Shown here: piece by piece, positions 16,567 to 25,846 of the stretch
Layout: the number at the start of each line of letters is the position of its first letter
Position numbering within the stretch: the first letter of the stretch is position 1
Notes under the pieces: generated by a model
Told to the model about the DNA's origin: nothing
The model's input: the letters and a program-made list of their open reading frames with translations, nothing else
The model's database searches: none
Assembly: GCA_028820695.1 (NCBI GenBank)
Contig: JAPPIB010000042.1
Location: forward strand, 62,001-126,000
Length of the DNA stretch: 64,000 nucleotides
Source: Acidiferrobacterales bacterium
GTDB lineage: Bacteria > Pseudomonadota > Gammaproteobacteria > Arenicellales > JAJDZL01
Reading direction: 5' to 3'
Program-made: the position numbers and the translations under genes

Positions 16567-17658
16567 TTACGTGACTTGCTCTTGAATGCTCTCACTCATC
16601 CATCTATGCAAAGTGGCTACAGAGTGCTCTGAATTGACCCCGTGATTCGGGTCGATTACCAGTGGTCCGGGTGAGTAGCCTCGTGATTTCAATCCGCGAT
16701 GAACGGATTCGACCAGACGGATGTCTTCTGCCACAGTGGTGTCGCGGTCCTGAATCGCCAACTGACGAATTGCCTCCGTATCTTCGGAGTTTCTTGTAAA
16801 CCAGCCTCGCCAGACTCTTACGTGCTCGGCATCGACCGGTCGCCAGTGGTAAGTGTTGAGAATCTGTCCGGGATACACCTGAAATGAGAACATCGGCCAA
16901 AGGTACCAGCTGGAATAATCATTGGCAAACGGTACGGATGCATCAATCGCATAGGACATTGATTTCTGCGTTCGTGCCTGAGCGGTATGTCTGAGACAAT
17001 AACCTTGTGGCTGGATGTCATAACGGTCCGGTCTGATTACTCCGGTCGAGAAACTGGGGTGATTCAACGCACAGTGATAGCATTCAGAATAGTTTTCAAT
17101 GGAGACTTTCCAGTTACAGTTCTCGTCGATTTCGATCCATTCGATCGGGGTGAGCTCACTGCAGTCGGGCAAGAATTCCTCCATCTGCTCGCGTACTCTG
17201 GGAAACCAGCGGTCCATCGGTTCGCAACTGGAATCCATGTTGACAAATATGAAATTGAGGAAAACTTCTGTCCGAACCTCGGTCAGTCGGATCTTGCTAC
17301 AGTCCAATGCCTTGACTGCCTTCAAGTTCGGTCCGAATCGAAGATTGCCCGAAAGATCATAGGTCCAGGCGTGATAAGGGCATGTCAGATTCGTTACTGA
17401 GCCGCATCCGCTGACCAGAGGATGCGCCCGGTGCTGGCAGACATTGTAGAAAGTGCGGATGCGTGAGTCTTCCCCCATCACGCAGAAGAAGTCCTCACCG
17501 AAGAGCTCGAATGCAAAGTAATCGCCAACTGCTTTCAGTTGGCTGGCATGACCGGCAAATTGCCAGGTCGACGTGAACAGGGTATTGGACTCCCTTTCGA
17601 ATATTTCGGGATCCGAATAATAACTCGGGTCGAGGGCGAATACGAGTCTGTCATTCAT
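16567..17658 (-). CDS. Rieske non-heme iron oxygenase, GbcA/aromatic-ring-hydroxylase alpha-subunit family
   Basis: The 363-residue oxygenase component has an N-terminal Rieske [2Fe-2S] domain with ligands Cys74, His76, Cys93 and His96 (VCQHRAHP and LTCPYHAW). The C-terminal catalytic domain has the iron-binding motif ENYSECYHCALNH, giving Glu192-x2-His195-x4-His200, and the later acidic ligand lies in VAEDIRLVESVHRGL. Members that demethylate quaternary amines (GbcA, and related carnitine oxygenases) have this Glu-Cys-Tyr-His pattern, and the SVxRGL signature is also typical. It is divergent from a dimethylglycine dehydrogenase-like gene, which strengthens an N-demethylase reading. No ferredoxin reductase partner (GbcB-like) is in the window, so the electron donor must be elsewhere. 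The substrate is an inference. Confidence 0.87.
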   Translation of the reverse strand: MNDRLVFALDPSYYSDPEIFERESNTLFTSTWQFAGHASQLKAVGDYFAFELFGEDFFCVMGEDSRIRTFYNVCQHRAHPLVSGCGSVTNLTCPYHAWTYDLSGNLRFGPNLKAVKALDCSKIRLTEVRTEVFLNFIFVNMDSSCEPMDRWFPRVREQMEEFLPDCSELTPIEWIEIDENCNWKVSIENYSECYHCALNHPSFSTGVIRPDRYDIQPQGYCLRHTAQARTQKSMSYAIDASVPFANDYSSWYLWPMFSFQVYPGQILNTYHWRPVDAEHVRVWRGWFTRNSEDTEAIRQLAIQDRDTTVAEDIRLVESVHRGLKSRGYSPGPLVIDPNHGVNSEHSVATLHRWMSESIQEQVT

Positions 17659-18035
17659 GCAGATGTTACTCCGTAAGCCTGTCTGATTCGTTGCGACCGC
17701 ATTATAAGGAAAGTTTTACCCATAGTGGTTGAAACGACTTCAGGCTTCTGTCTGGATTTTCGAGCCATGACTTGTTATCCCGGAGCGGTTTTGAGCCCGA
17801 CCGCACAGTCTTTTCCCGCCCATCGACGACACGGATTTGCGGTTGGCCAAAACAAAATCCGCTGCAGGCGTGGGTTTCGTGATATTCTCACGCGCTTTCA
17901 GGGATCATCCGCTTGTTCTTGCGATGAAAATCATGTTTCCCTGGTGAATTCGTAAGTGCCAACCTCTCGTGACAGCAGGGATATGAGCGATGCGTGAACA
18001 GTCTTACATGCAGCAAGCGGGGGCTGGAATTTCCA
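17659..18035. promoter_or_regulatory. Divergent promoter region between the Rieske oxygenase and the demethylase operon
   Basis: About 380 bases without a supported gene separate two divergent catabolic units. On the minus strand, ATTATA at 17701-17706 reads TATAAT, about 43 bp above the Rieske start, and is a candidate -10 element. An 8-bp palindrome TTGGCCAA lies near 17840-17850, inside a longer imperfect repeat (GGATTT...AAATCC). Such a shared region is the usual place for a substrate-responsive regulator, but no regulator gene lies nearby. Confidence 0.35.
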
Positions 18036-20483
18036 ATGAATGAGCAAGTTATACCATCTCATGCCAGGGTGGTGATAATCGGTGGCGGGATCATGGGTTG
18101 CGGACTTGCCTATCATCTGGCGCATGAAGGTATGCGGGATTCGGTGTTGTTTGAAAAATCCGAATTGACTTCCGGCAGTACCTGGCATGCAGCGGGCCAG
18201 ATCACACAGTCAATCAGCTCGGTCACCCTGGGACGATGTGTGGACTATAACATCGGGCTGTATTCCCGGAAACTGGAATCTGAGACAGGGGTGTCGACGT
18301 CGTGGCACGGTTGCGGCTCGTTGCGACTGGCCTATACGGAAGACGAGAGAGACTGGCTCTTATTTACCATGTCGGTTGGTCGATCGCTGGGATTCCGAAT
18401 GGAAATTGTCGGGCCTGATCGTATCAGACAATTGCATCCTTTCTACAACATGGACGGGGTACTGTGTGCATTGCATACACCAGACGACGGGCATGTCGAC
18501 CCCTCTGGCGTCACCCAGGCACTGGCGGTTGGCGCCAGGAAACTCGGTGTCAGAATAATTCGCCGCTGTCGAGTTGTAAATCTTTCCATGCAAGCCAGTG
18601 GTGAATGGTGCGTGGAGACTGAGTGGGGGGACATCCGTTGCGAGCATGTTGTCAATGCCGCTGGAACCTATGCACGACAGATTGGCGAATGGAACAGTCT
18701 GCAACTCCCCATGACTTCAATGACGCATCACTATTTTGTTACCGACCCGGTGGAGCAGTTTGTGGACCTCGACCGCGAGTTGCCAGTTGTCCGAGACGAT
18801 CGACACGTATCTGGCTACATCCGAATGGAGCAGAAGTCAGGATTGATCGGCATCTACGAAAAAACCAACCCCAGATCAGTATGGGAGGAACATTGTCCGT
18901 GGGAGGCTGAGAATGAGTTGTTTGCGCCTGACTATGAGCGAGTGATGCCTTGGCTGGAACAAGCAATGGATCGCATGCCGATTCTCGGAGAAGTCGGAAT
19001 ACGACGGGTTGTACATGGGGCAATCAGCCACCCACCGGATGGCAATCCACTGATTGGCCCTGTGGCAGATGTTCCAAACTACTGGTGTTGCTGCGGTACG
19101 CAAATTGGCATTGGTTGGGGACCTGGATTGACCCGTGCTCTGGCACAGTGGATGGTCCATGGTTCAGCCGATATCTCAATGCGTGAGTTTGACCCGCGAA
19201 GATTTGGCTCATATGCAGACAAGAGCTGGCAAGTGATCAAGGCCAAGGAGGACTTCAAGCTTCGCCACGAAATCCCGTTTCCTCATTTCAATCGAATGGA
19301 AGGTCGCCCGGTCATCTGTTCGCCGCTCTACAGCCGCCTGAAAGGGAAAGGTGCGGTCTTTGAAGATATCAGCGGTCATGAACGACCCCGTTGGTTCTCG
19401 CGGGATGATGTCCCTCAACGCGACCATTATTCGTTTCGACGTTCACCGGTTCACGATTGTGTAAACGAGGAGGTGGCGGGTGTTCGCAACCGCGTTGGAA
19501 TCATGGATATTTCGGCATTTGCGAAAGTGTTGGTTACAGGAACTGATGCCACGGACTTTCTTGATAAACTGTCTACCAATGTTCTGCCACGCAGCGACGG
19601 GGGAATAGTACTGTCGATGTTTTTGAATCGCCGCGGTCGAATCGAACTGGAAACGGTTATCGTCAGAATCAACCGAGAAAGGTACTACTTGATTTGCGCC
19701 GTTTTCTACGAGCGCAGGCTGCTGGATCATCTTGGCAGGCATCGAACGAACGAGTGCGTTCAATGGGAAAACCTCAGTGAATCGTGGTCGGCCATCGCAA
19801 TCAACGGGCCCCGGTCACGAGATGTGCTCAAAAAGTGTGTTTCTGCAAATTTGGAAAACTCGGAATTTCCCTGGTTCACAGCACGGCAGGTTGAAATCGC
19901 TGGTTATAATGCGCTGTGTCTGCGAATGTCCTATGCCGGTGAACTTGGCTGGGAACTGCATATGCCCAGTCCGGCGGCGTTGCCGATTTATGACGATATC
20001 GCAGAGTCGGGACGCGAGTTCGCAATGGTCGATTACGGTTCATTCGCAATGAATGTTCTGCGACTGGAAAAAGCGTTCAAAGGCGCAGCTGAGCTTACAA
20101 ACGAAGTTTCAGTTGCCGAAGCAGATGTACTTCGATATGTAAAGTTGGATAGATCGTTCGTAGGGATTGGCGCAACTGCACTCGAACCGATCGCTCAGTT
20201 GCGGTGGATATGCGCATACCTGGAAATTGAAGCGGATGGACACTCGGATGGACATGGTGGTGAGACAGTGTTGCTTGGAGACCGGGTGGTCGGATCAGTG
20301 ACGTCAATTGCATACAGCCACACCATGCAGACGATACTTGCCTTCGCATATGTTGATCCCGAAGTCTATACTTCACAGGAACCATTATCGGTAGTCATAC
20401 AGAACAATCTGAGAGACGCCAAATTGCTGAGCGAGCCGGCTTATGATCCGGAGCGTAAGAAACTTCAAATCCAGGAACTATGA
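18036..20483 (+). CDS. FAD-dependent oxidoreductase/GcvT fusion (second dimethylglycine/sarcosine dehydrogenase-like)
   Basis: The 815-residue paralogue of the gene at 4532-6949 has the same order: FAD motif VVIIGGGIMGCG at 12-23, LTSGSTWHAAGQ with His51 at the covalent flavin position, an FAO_M-type middle and GcvT folate-binding domains (MSYAGELGWELHMP; YGSFAMNVLRLEKAFK). It should oxidise an N-methylated amine and transfer the one-carbon unit to tetrahydrofolate. ATG at 18036 has a GGAA spaced normally and is preferred to the in-frame GTG at 17994. It overlaps the next gene by 4 bp (ATGA) and so is the first gene of an operon with a quinone oxidoreductase-like enzyme and probably an aminotransferase. 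Conserved GcvT residues differ between the paralogues, so the substrates probably differ. Confidence 0.88.
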   Translation: MNEQVIPSHARVVIIGGGIMGCGLAYHLAHEGMRDSVLFEKSELTSGSTWHAAGQITQSISSVTLGRCVDYNIGLYSRKLESETGVSTSWHGCGSLRLAYTEDERDWLLFTMSVGRSLGFRMEIVGPDRIRQLHPFYNMDGVLCALHTPDDGHVDPSGVTQALAVGARKLGVRIIRRCRVVNLSMQASGEWCVETEWGDIRCEHVVNAAGTYARQIGEWNSLQLPMTSMTHHYFVTDPVEQFVDLDRELPVVRDDRHVSGYIRMEQKSGLIGIYEKTNPRSVWEEHCPWEAENELFAPDYERVMPWLEQAMDRMPILGEVGIRRVVHGAISHPPDGNPLIGPVADVPNYWCCCGTQIGIGWGPGLTRALAQWMVHGSADISMREFDPRRFGSYADKSWQVIKAKEDFKLRHEIPFPHFNRMEGRPVICSPLYSRLKGKGAVFEDISGHERPRWFSRDDVPQRDHYSFRRSPVHDCVNEEVAGVRNRVGIMDISAFAKVLVTGTDATDFLDKLSTNVLPRSDGGIVLSMFLNRRGRIELETVIVRINRERYYLICAVFYERRLLDHLGRHRTNECVQWENLSESWSAIAINGPRSRDVLKKCVSANLENSEFPWFTARQVEIAGYNALCLRMSYAGELGWELHMPSPAALPIYDDIAESGREFAMVDYGSFAMNVLRLEKAFKGAAELTNEVSVAEADVLRYVKLDRSFVGIGATALEPIAQLRWICAYLEIEADGHSDGHGGETVLLGDRVVGSVTSIAYSHTMQTILAFAYVDPEVYTSQEPLSVVIQNNLRDAKLLSEPAYDPERKKLQIQEL

Positions 20484-21583
20484 TGCAGAGTAATGAAACC
20501 ATGCGGGCTATGGTCCTGTCCGGACATGGTGGGTTGGACCGATTATCACTGAAAACTGACTGGCCGATACCGAAGATCACCAATTCCGAGGCACTGATCA
20601 GGGTCTTGGCTTGTGGATTGAACAACACCGATATCAACACACGTATTGGCTGGTATTCGAGAGAAGTTACCGGAGCGACGGATGACTTGTTGGATGACTC
20701 AATGAACTCCGAGGACGCGACTTGGGGCGGAGTGGCGTTGAAGTTCCCCAGAGTCCAAGGAGCAGATGTCTGTGGCATCGTCGAGCGGGTTGGCAGTGAG
20801 GTGGATTCGGGATTGATCGGCAAACGTGTCCTGATCGATACGTGGCTACGCGACTGGAGCGATCCGCATAATCGAAACAGATGTGGCTACTTTGGATCTG
20901 AGAGCAACGGTGGTTTTGCCGATTTTGTTGCGGTACACGGGAAGAACGTACATCCGATACAAAGTGACCTGAGCGATGCCCAGCTCGCGACATTCGCGAC
21001 GTCAAGCATGACTGCTGAAAATATGCTGAATCGAGCCAACGTCGGCGCAGACGATCGGATATTGATTACCGGCGCGTCCGGTGGAGTTGGCTCCGCACTG
21101 ATTCAGTTGGCCAAGCGACGGGGTGCACAGACGATTGCGATGGCGAGTGTGCAAAAACACGAAGCCTTGCGCAGCGCAGTCGCACCAGACGTGTTACTGC
21201 CCAGAAACTGCGAAAATCTGTCTGATTCGCTCAGACTTGCGACCGGGCACGAGACTGTCAGCGTTGTCGCAGATATAGCAGGAGGCAGGGATTACTGGCC
21301 GAAACTGATCGACGTACTGGAGCGAGGTGGGCGCTATGTTGTCTCCGGTGCGATTGCTGGACCGATCGTCTCACTTGATTTGCGTGACCTGTATCTGAAA
21401 GATCTGACATTTTTCGGTGTGACTGTTCCGCTGCCCGGTGTGTTTGCTGATCTTGTAGGGTATATTGAGCGCGATGAAATCAAGCCTGTTCTTGCTGCAG
21501 AGTACAGACTTGAGGAACTTCGCGAGGCGCAGGCGGCATTTATCGCGAAGAAACATATCGGAAACATCGTGGTTACGATGTAG
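20480..21583 (+). CDS. Medium-chain dehydrogenase/reductase (quinone oxidoreductase/alcohol dehydrogenase-like)
   Basis: This 367-residue MDR-superfamily protein has an N-terminal GroES-like domain (IRVLACGLNNTDINTR; FPRVQGADVCGIVERVG) and a Rossmann domain with the NAD(P) motif ILITGASGGVGSALIQLAKR. The residues that bind catalytic and structural zinc in alcohol dehydrogenases are largely absent (the CGLNNTD position has Asn-Asn-Thr-Asp as in zinc-less quinone oxidoreductases). It is translationally coupled to the demethylase (ATGA at 20480-20483). A 100-nt leader separates it from the aminotransferase. The likely role is oxidation or reduction of a carbonyl or alcohol produced in the same pathway; the substrate is unknown. 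Confidence 0.83.
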   Translation: MMQSNETMRAMVLSGHGGLDRLSLKTDWPIPKITNSEALIRVLACGLNNTDINTRIGWYSREVTGATDDLLDDSMNSEDATWGGVALKFPRVQGADVCGIVERVGSEVDSGLIGKRVLIDTWLRDWSDPHNRNRCGYFGSESNGGFADFVAVHGKNVHPIQSDLSDAQLATFATSSMTAENMLNRANVGADDRILITGASGGVGSALIQLAKRRGAQTIAMASVQKHEALRSAVAPDVLLPRNCENLSDSLRLATGHETVSVVADIAGGRDYWPKLIDVLERGGRYVVSGAIAGPIVSLDLRDLYLKDLTFFGVTVPLPGVFADLVGYIERDEIKPVLAAEYRLEELREAQAAFIAKKHIGNIVVTM

Positions 21584-21680
21584 GATCGGAGCAATTGTCG
21601 GTTCGGTATGGGTTGCGACCTCATCGGTTGTGACCGTCCTAACGCCAATTGTTCAGGATGCGATCCTATAGCGGAGGAAA
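21581..21680 (+). ncRNA. Candidate structured leader RNA before the aminotransferase gene
   Basis: The 100 nt between the MDR and aminotransferase genes can fold into a multibranch structure. The outer stem is TAGGATCG (21581-21588) with CGATCCTA (21661-21668), 8 bp perfect. The next stem is GAGCAATTG (21589-21597) with CAATTGTTC (21646-21654), 8 of 9 pairs. Two small hairpins lie inside: GGT-TGCG-ACC (21611-21620) and CGGT-TGTG-ACCG (21625-21636). The closing strand ends five nt before the Shine-Dalgarno GGAGG at 21673-21677, so folding could control ribosome access. I do not recognise a known riboswitch class. It could also be an RNA-processing or attenuator structure, or chance. Confidence 0.45.
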
Positions 21681-21686
21681 ATTGAA

Positions 21687-22967
21687 ATGGTCGATCTAAG
21701 TCACAATGGCGATTGGGAAGCGCGTGCAAACAGGGTGTTGCCTGCCGGTGACTATGGCAACTTCGGTTCGCCTGTTTTCGTAAAACGAGGTCAGGGCAGT
21801 CGGGTATGGGACGTCAATCGTCGTGAATATATCGATTATCTGATCGGTTCCGGACCCATGCTGCTCGGTCATGCGCATCCCGAAGTGAACGAAGTGGTAC
21901 AAGAGCAGATTTCACTTGGGACGACGTTCTTCACCAGCAATACTCATGGAATCCAGCTCGCGGAAGAGATATGCAATGCGGTTGCTTGCGCCGAACAAGT
22001 CAGGTATGTATCAACCGGCGGCGAGGCGGACATGTATGCGATGCGTCTGGCGCGGGCGTTTACAGGGCGAGACAAGATCCTAAAGTTCGAGGGTGGTTAT
22101 CACGGGATGTCTTCCGAGGCGCAGATGAGTCTGGCACCGGTATCGAAGGCCGACTATCCGCGCGCCCAACCGGACAGTGCCGGAATCCCTCAATCGGTAC
22201 AAGCGGAAATGCTGATCGCTCCGTATAACAATTTGGAATTTGCGGCTTCACTGATCGAACAATACCGAAATCAGATCGCTGCCATCATCGTTGAGCCACA
22301 GCAACGGGTCATACCCGCAGTTCCGGGTTTCTTGGAGATGCTGAGAGCCAAGAGCGATGAATATGGCATCGTGCTGATTTTTGACGAGGTGGTCACGGGG
22401 TTTCGATTCGCATACGGCGGCGCGCAGGAAACTACTGGAGTCATTCCGGATCTCTGTACGTTGGGGAAAGCGATTGGAGGCGGTTTTCCATTGGCGGCAA
22501 TCGCTGGGCGGGAACAGATCATGCGACACTTCGATAAGGAAATTATCGGTGCTGGCAATTGGCTTATGATGGTGGGTACTCTGTCAGGCAACCCTGTCGC
22601 TGCCGTAGCCGGATTGAAGACTCTGGAAATTCTGCGCCGCGAGGGTGCTTATGACACGCTTCGAAAAAATGGCGAAACAGTCAAGCAGATACTGACGAGA
22701 CAGTTGAAGAAAGCTGGTATTCCGCATAAAGTTGTTGGTCATCCAACCGTATTCAACGTCATTTTCGTTGATAGAGACGTCGACGATTACCGTGATCTGC
22801 TGGTGGAAGATGCATCAGCTGCGGCGAAATTCCAATCTCAACTGATCAAGAACGGAATTCTTCGGGCTGCAGGAAAATTCTATGTCAGTCTTGCGCTGGA
22901 GCAACGGGATTTTGATGCGACTGAATCTGCAGTGGAGTCTGTAGTCGAAGCCATCGCACAGTCCTGA
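21687..22967 (+). CDS. Class III aminotransferase (glutamate-1-semialdehyde aminomutase-like)
   Basis: The 426-residue PLP enzyme belongs to the class III aminotransferase family. Asp233 of LIFDEVVTGFRFAYGGAQ contacts the pyridine nitrogen, and Lys261 in CTLGKAIGGGFPLAAIAG forms the Schiff base. The N-terminal YIDYLIGSGPMLLGHAHPEV and the STGGEADMYAMRLARA segment match the GSA-aminomutase-like subgroup. Being outside heme genes and downstream of a demethylase operon, it is more likely a catabolic transaminase than HemL. ATG at 21687 is preceded by GGAGG. It is separated from the MDR gene by a possibly structured 100-nt leader. The amino donor and acceptor cannot be read from sequence. Confidence 0.87.
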   Translation: MVDLSHNGDWEARANRVLPAGDYGNFGSPVFVKRGQGSRVWDVNRREYIDYLIGSGPMLLGHAHPEVNEVVQEQISLGTTFFTSNTHGIQLAEEICNAVACAEQVRYVSTGGEADMYAMRLARAFTGRDKILKFEGGYHGMSSEAQMSLAPVSKADYPRAQPDSAGIPQSVQAEMLIAPYNNLEFAASLIEQYRNQIAAIIVEPQQRVIPAVPGFLEMLRAKSDEYGIVLIFDEVVTGFRFAYGGAQETTGVIPDLCTLGKAIGGGFPLAAIAGREQIMRHFDKEIIGAGNWLMMVGTLSGNPVAAVAGLKTLEILRREGAYDTLRKNGETVKQILTRQLKKAGIPHKVVGHPTVFNVIFVDRDVDDYRDLLVEDASAAAKFQSQLIKNGILRAAGKFYVSLALEQRDFDATESAVESVVEAIAQS

Positions 22968-22981
22968 CTTGGGGTGCGGGT

Positions 22982-22998
22982 CTGACGATCGGCGTCAG
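22982..22998. terminator. Hairpin between convergent aminotransferase and clpA genes
   Basis: CTGACG-ATCGG-CGTCAG forms a 6-bp stem between two convergent genes and overlaps the clpA stop codon. There is no T-tract, so it is at best a weak bidirectional terminator or 3' end stabiliser. Confidence 0.3.
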
Positions 22999-25253
22999 GT
23001 GACTGTACTTTCACCCACCCGGTCGAATTGCAAGCTCAATTCAGTGCGCTTGACGGTTACAAACAGATTTCCACCATTGGATAGGGTGCCGAACAGCAAT
23101 TCGTTTGCCAGTGATTTCTTGATCTTTTCCTGAATCAGACGACTCATGGGCCGTGCGCCCATAGCGGTGTCAAATCCGTTTTCCCCCAGCCACTGCCTGG
23201 CCTTTTCGTCGACATGCAGCTGGACACTTCTTTCCTTGAGCTGCTCTTCCAATTCCATCAGAAACTTGTCTACGACAAGCAATATTGTCTTTTTGTCCAA
23301 TGAGTTGAAACGGATTACGGAATCGAGCCGATTTCGGAACTCGGGGGTGAACAGACGCTTTATGACTTCCTCATCGTCATGTGAATGATCCTGCTCCCGG
23401 AAACCGACTGATGAACGGGAGATCTCAGCGGCTCCGGCGTTGGTGGTCATGACAATAATCACGTTCCTGAAGTCAGACTTCCGCCCATTGTTGTCAGTCA
23501 ATGTTCCGTAGTCCATCACCTGCAACAGGACGTTGAACACATCCGGATGGGCTTTTTCGATTTCGTCCAGCAGCAAGACAGCATGAGGTGACTTGTTGAT
23601 CGCTTCGGTGAGCAACCCGCCCTGATCGAATCCAACGTATCCTGGAGGTGCGCCAATGAGTCTGGAAACTGTATGTCGTTCCATATACTCCGACATGTCA
23701 AAGCGAATCAGCTCGATTCCCAATGTCAGGGCCAGTTGTCGCGATACCTCGGTCTTACCCACACCGGTCGGTCCGCTGAACAGAAAAGAGGATATGGGCC
23801 GATTCGGGTCGCTCAACCCGGATCGTGACAGTTTGATCGCACCAGCCAAGGCGTCTATTGCCTCATCTTGTCCGAATACAACCAGTTTCAAGTCCCGTTC
23901 GATCACTTTCAGAGATTTCACATCATTCGTCGAGACTGATCGCGGCGGAACACGGGCGATGCTCGACACTATTTTTTCTATCTCTTTCACGCCGATTGAA
24001 TTCTTTCGTTTGGAAGGTGGCAACAATCGGGCACGGGCACCGGCTTCGTCTATGACATCAATCGCCTTGTCCGGAAGCTTGCGATCTGTGATATATCGTT
24101 GTGCAAGCTCGGCAGCTGCCCGGATTGCGGGATTGGTGAATCTGACGTCATGATATTTTTCGAACTGTTTTTTCAACCCTCGCAGAATCTTGACTGTCTC
24201 CTCGGTCGTGGGTTCGACGACATCAATTTTCTGGAAACGACGTGACAGCGCCCGGTCTTTCTCAAAAATGCCCCGATATTCCTGATAGGTTGTCGATCCC
24301 ATGCATCGAAGTTCCCCGGAGACCAGGAGTGGTTTGAGGATGTTGGATGCATCCACAGTGCCACCGGATGCCGCCCCCGCACCGATTACTGTGTGAATCT
24401 CGTCGATGAACAGGATTGATCCGGGATTTTTGTGTAATGCCTTGATGACTGCCTTCAATCGCTGCTCGAAATCCCCGCGATACTTTGTTCCCGCCAATAA
24501 CGACCCCATGTCAAGGGTATAGATTGCGCATTCTGCGAGGACGGAGGGAATTTCACCTTCAACAATCCTTTTCGCCAATCCTTCAGCAATCGCGGTCTTG
24601 CCGACGCCGGCATCACCTACCAGCAATGGATTGTTCTTTCTTCGACGACAGAGTATCTGGACTGTACGCTCAATTTCCGATATACGACCGATCAGTGGAT
24701 CAATTTTGCCGTTGAGTGCGGATTCGTTGAGATTGCGGGTGTAAAGCGCAAGCGGGCTACGTTTCGAATCTTCAGGATCTGGCAAATCCTGACTGAGCGG
24801 GTCGTCGTCAGTTTCGAGGTTGGACTTGCTGATTCCGTGCGATATATACCGCACGACATCATAACGCTGAATCTCCTGCGAGTGCAGGAAAAAGACTGCG
24901 TGGGATTCGTTTTCCCCATAAATTGCGATCAATACATTCTTGCAACAGACTTCCTTGTGATTGGCACTTTGGACATGGATCATTGCCCGTTGCAGTACAC
25001 GTTTGAATCCATGGGTCGGCCTAGGCTCGTAGTTTTCCTCTTCTTCTACTGTGGGAATGTTATTGTCTACGAAATTCTGCAGGTCGTTGCGCAGCTCGTC
25101 CAGATCACCGCCGCACGCCTTGAGGATTTCCCGAACCGTGTCATCTTCGATCAGAGACAGCAACAGATGCTCTACGGTTACAAACTCATGATTGCGAAGC
25201 GTAGCAAGGGAAATCGCGAAATTCAGGGAATTGTCGAGGTCGTCTGAGAACAT
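22995..25253 (-). CDS. clpA: ATP-dependent Clp protease ATP-binding subunit ClpA
   Basis: ClpA is the hexameric unfoldase that feeds substrates to ClpP. The 752 residues fit the family. The N-terminal Clp-N repeat domain is at about 1-145, the first AAA+ module has Walker A GDAGVGKT (213-220) and [13 protein letters not shown] (281-293), and the second has Walker A GPTGVGKT (494-501) with [15 protein letters not shown]. The ClpP-binding loop and sensor 2 region ([16 protein letters not shown]) are present. It lies directly after clpS (the clpS stop at 25254 abuts its start), the standard adaptor-unfoldase operon. Confidence 0.96.
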   Translation of the reverse strand: MFSDDLDNSLNFAISLATLRNHEFVTVEHLLLSLIEDDTVREILKACGGDLDELRNDLQNFVDNNIPTVEEEENYEPRPTHGFKRVLQRAMIHVQSANHKEVCCKNVLIAIYGENESHAVFFLHSQEIQRYDVVRYISHGISKSNLETDDDPLSQDLPDPEDSKRSPLALYTRNLNESALNGKIDPLIGRISEIERTVQILCRRRKNNPLLVGDAGVGKTAIAEGLAKRIVEGEIPSVLAECAIYTLDMGSLLAGTKYRGDFEQRLKAVIKALHKNPGSILFIDEIHTVIGAGAASGGTVDASNILKPLLVSGELRCMGSTTYQEYRGIFEKDRALSRRFQKIDVVEPTTEETVKILRGLKKQFEKYHDVRFTNPAIRAAAELAQRYITDRKLPDKAIDVIDEAGARARLLPPSKRKNSIGVKEIEKIVSSIARVPPRSVSTNDVKSLKVIERDLKLVVFGQDEAIDALAGAIKLSRSGLSDPNRPISSFLFSGPTGVGKTEVSRQLALTLGIELIRFDMSEYMERHTVSRLIGAPPGYVGFDQGGLLTEAINKSPHAVLLLDEIEKAHPDVFNVLLQVMDYGTLTDNNGRKSDFRNVIIVMTTNAGAAEISRSSVGFREQDHSHDDEEVIKRLFTPEFRNRLDSVIRFNSLDKKTILLVVDKFLMELEEQLKERSVQLHVDEKARQWLGENGFDTAMGARPMSRLIQEKIKKSLANELLFGTLSNGGNLFVTVKRTELSLQFDRVGESTVT

Positions 25254-25574
25254 TTATTCCGGTTCCATTGTGCACTGAAGGGGGTGTTGGTAGCGGCGAG
25301 CGAACTCAAGCACATCGCGCACCTTCATCTCAGCAACCTCCCGGGCGAATACACCACAGACGCCACGTCCGTTGTTGTGGACATTGAGCATGACTGTTAT
25401 CGCCAGTTCTTCTTCCATGAGGAAAAGATTTCTCAGAACATATACTACAAATTCCATCGGAGTGTAGTCATCATTCAGGAGCACCACCTTGTATAGACGC
25501 GGTTTCTTTAACTTCGGTTTTGCCTGCTTGACGTGACCGACTTCCCTAATCGGAATGATGTCACTCATATTCAA
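25254..25574 (-). CDS. clpS: Clp protease adaptor ClpS
   Basis: ClpS delivers N-degron substrates to ClpAP by binding the ClpA N domain. The 106 residues match the family. The N-terminal flexible tail is followed by PRLYKVVLLNDDYTPMEFVV, in which NDD-x-TPM helps form the N-degron pocket, and the end is VREVAEMKV-type helix and RRYQHPLQCTMEPE. It is translated just ahead of clpA with no gap. A 13-bp palindrome lies 11 bp upstream of its start. Confidence 0.96.
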   Translation of the reverse strand: MNMSDIIPIREVGHVKQAKPKLKKPRLYKVVLLNDDYTPMEFVVYVLRNLFLMEEELAITVMLNVHNNGRGVCGVFAREVAEMKVRDVLEFARRYQHPLQCTMEPE

Positions 25575-25584
25575 CCTCAGTTTG

Positions 25585-25597
25585 CGACATTATGTCG
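25585..25597. promoter_or_regulatory. 13-bp palindrome upstream of clpS
   Basis: CGACAT-T-ATGTCG is a perfect 6-1-6 inverted repeat 11 bp above the clpS start codon. It could be an operator or a small hairpin in the leader. The rest of the 270 bases up to the DUF1989 gene contains no supported gene; the cspD gene often found divergent from clpS is absent. Confidence 0.3.
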
Positions 25598-25846
25598 GAT
25601 TGCAAGGATAGGATTGCTTGATGTGGATATCGCATGGGCGGCTGTCAACTCGCACAGGATTATATATTAGGGACGCAAGGAAATTAACTGTGAAAAATGC
25701 CGACAGACGTATCTCTTTACGGAAAATATTGCGTTTCGCGTTGCAGGCGCATAGCCGTTTTTTTGATGATGTGGCTGCATTGAATCGAATCGACGGATTT
25801 TCGGCATGGTGAATGCTTGCCTACTGCGTGAGGAGATGTAAGGGGG

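Noticed and set aside
25618-25812. 64-codon plus-strand frame between clpS and the DUF1989 gene
   Set aside because: No ribosome-binding site, no recognised features, and it contains low-quality composition; probably chance.
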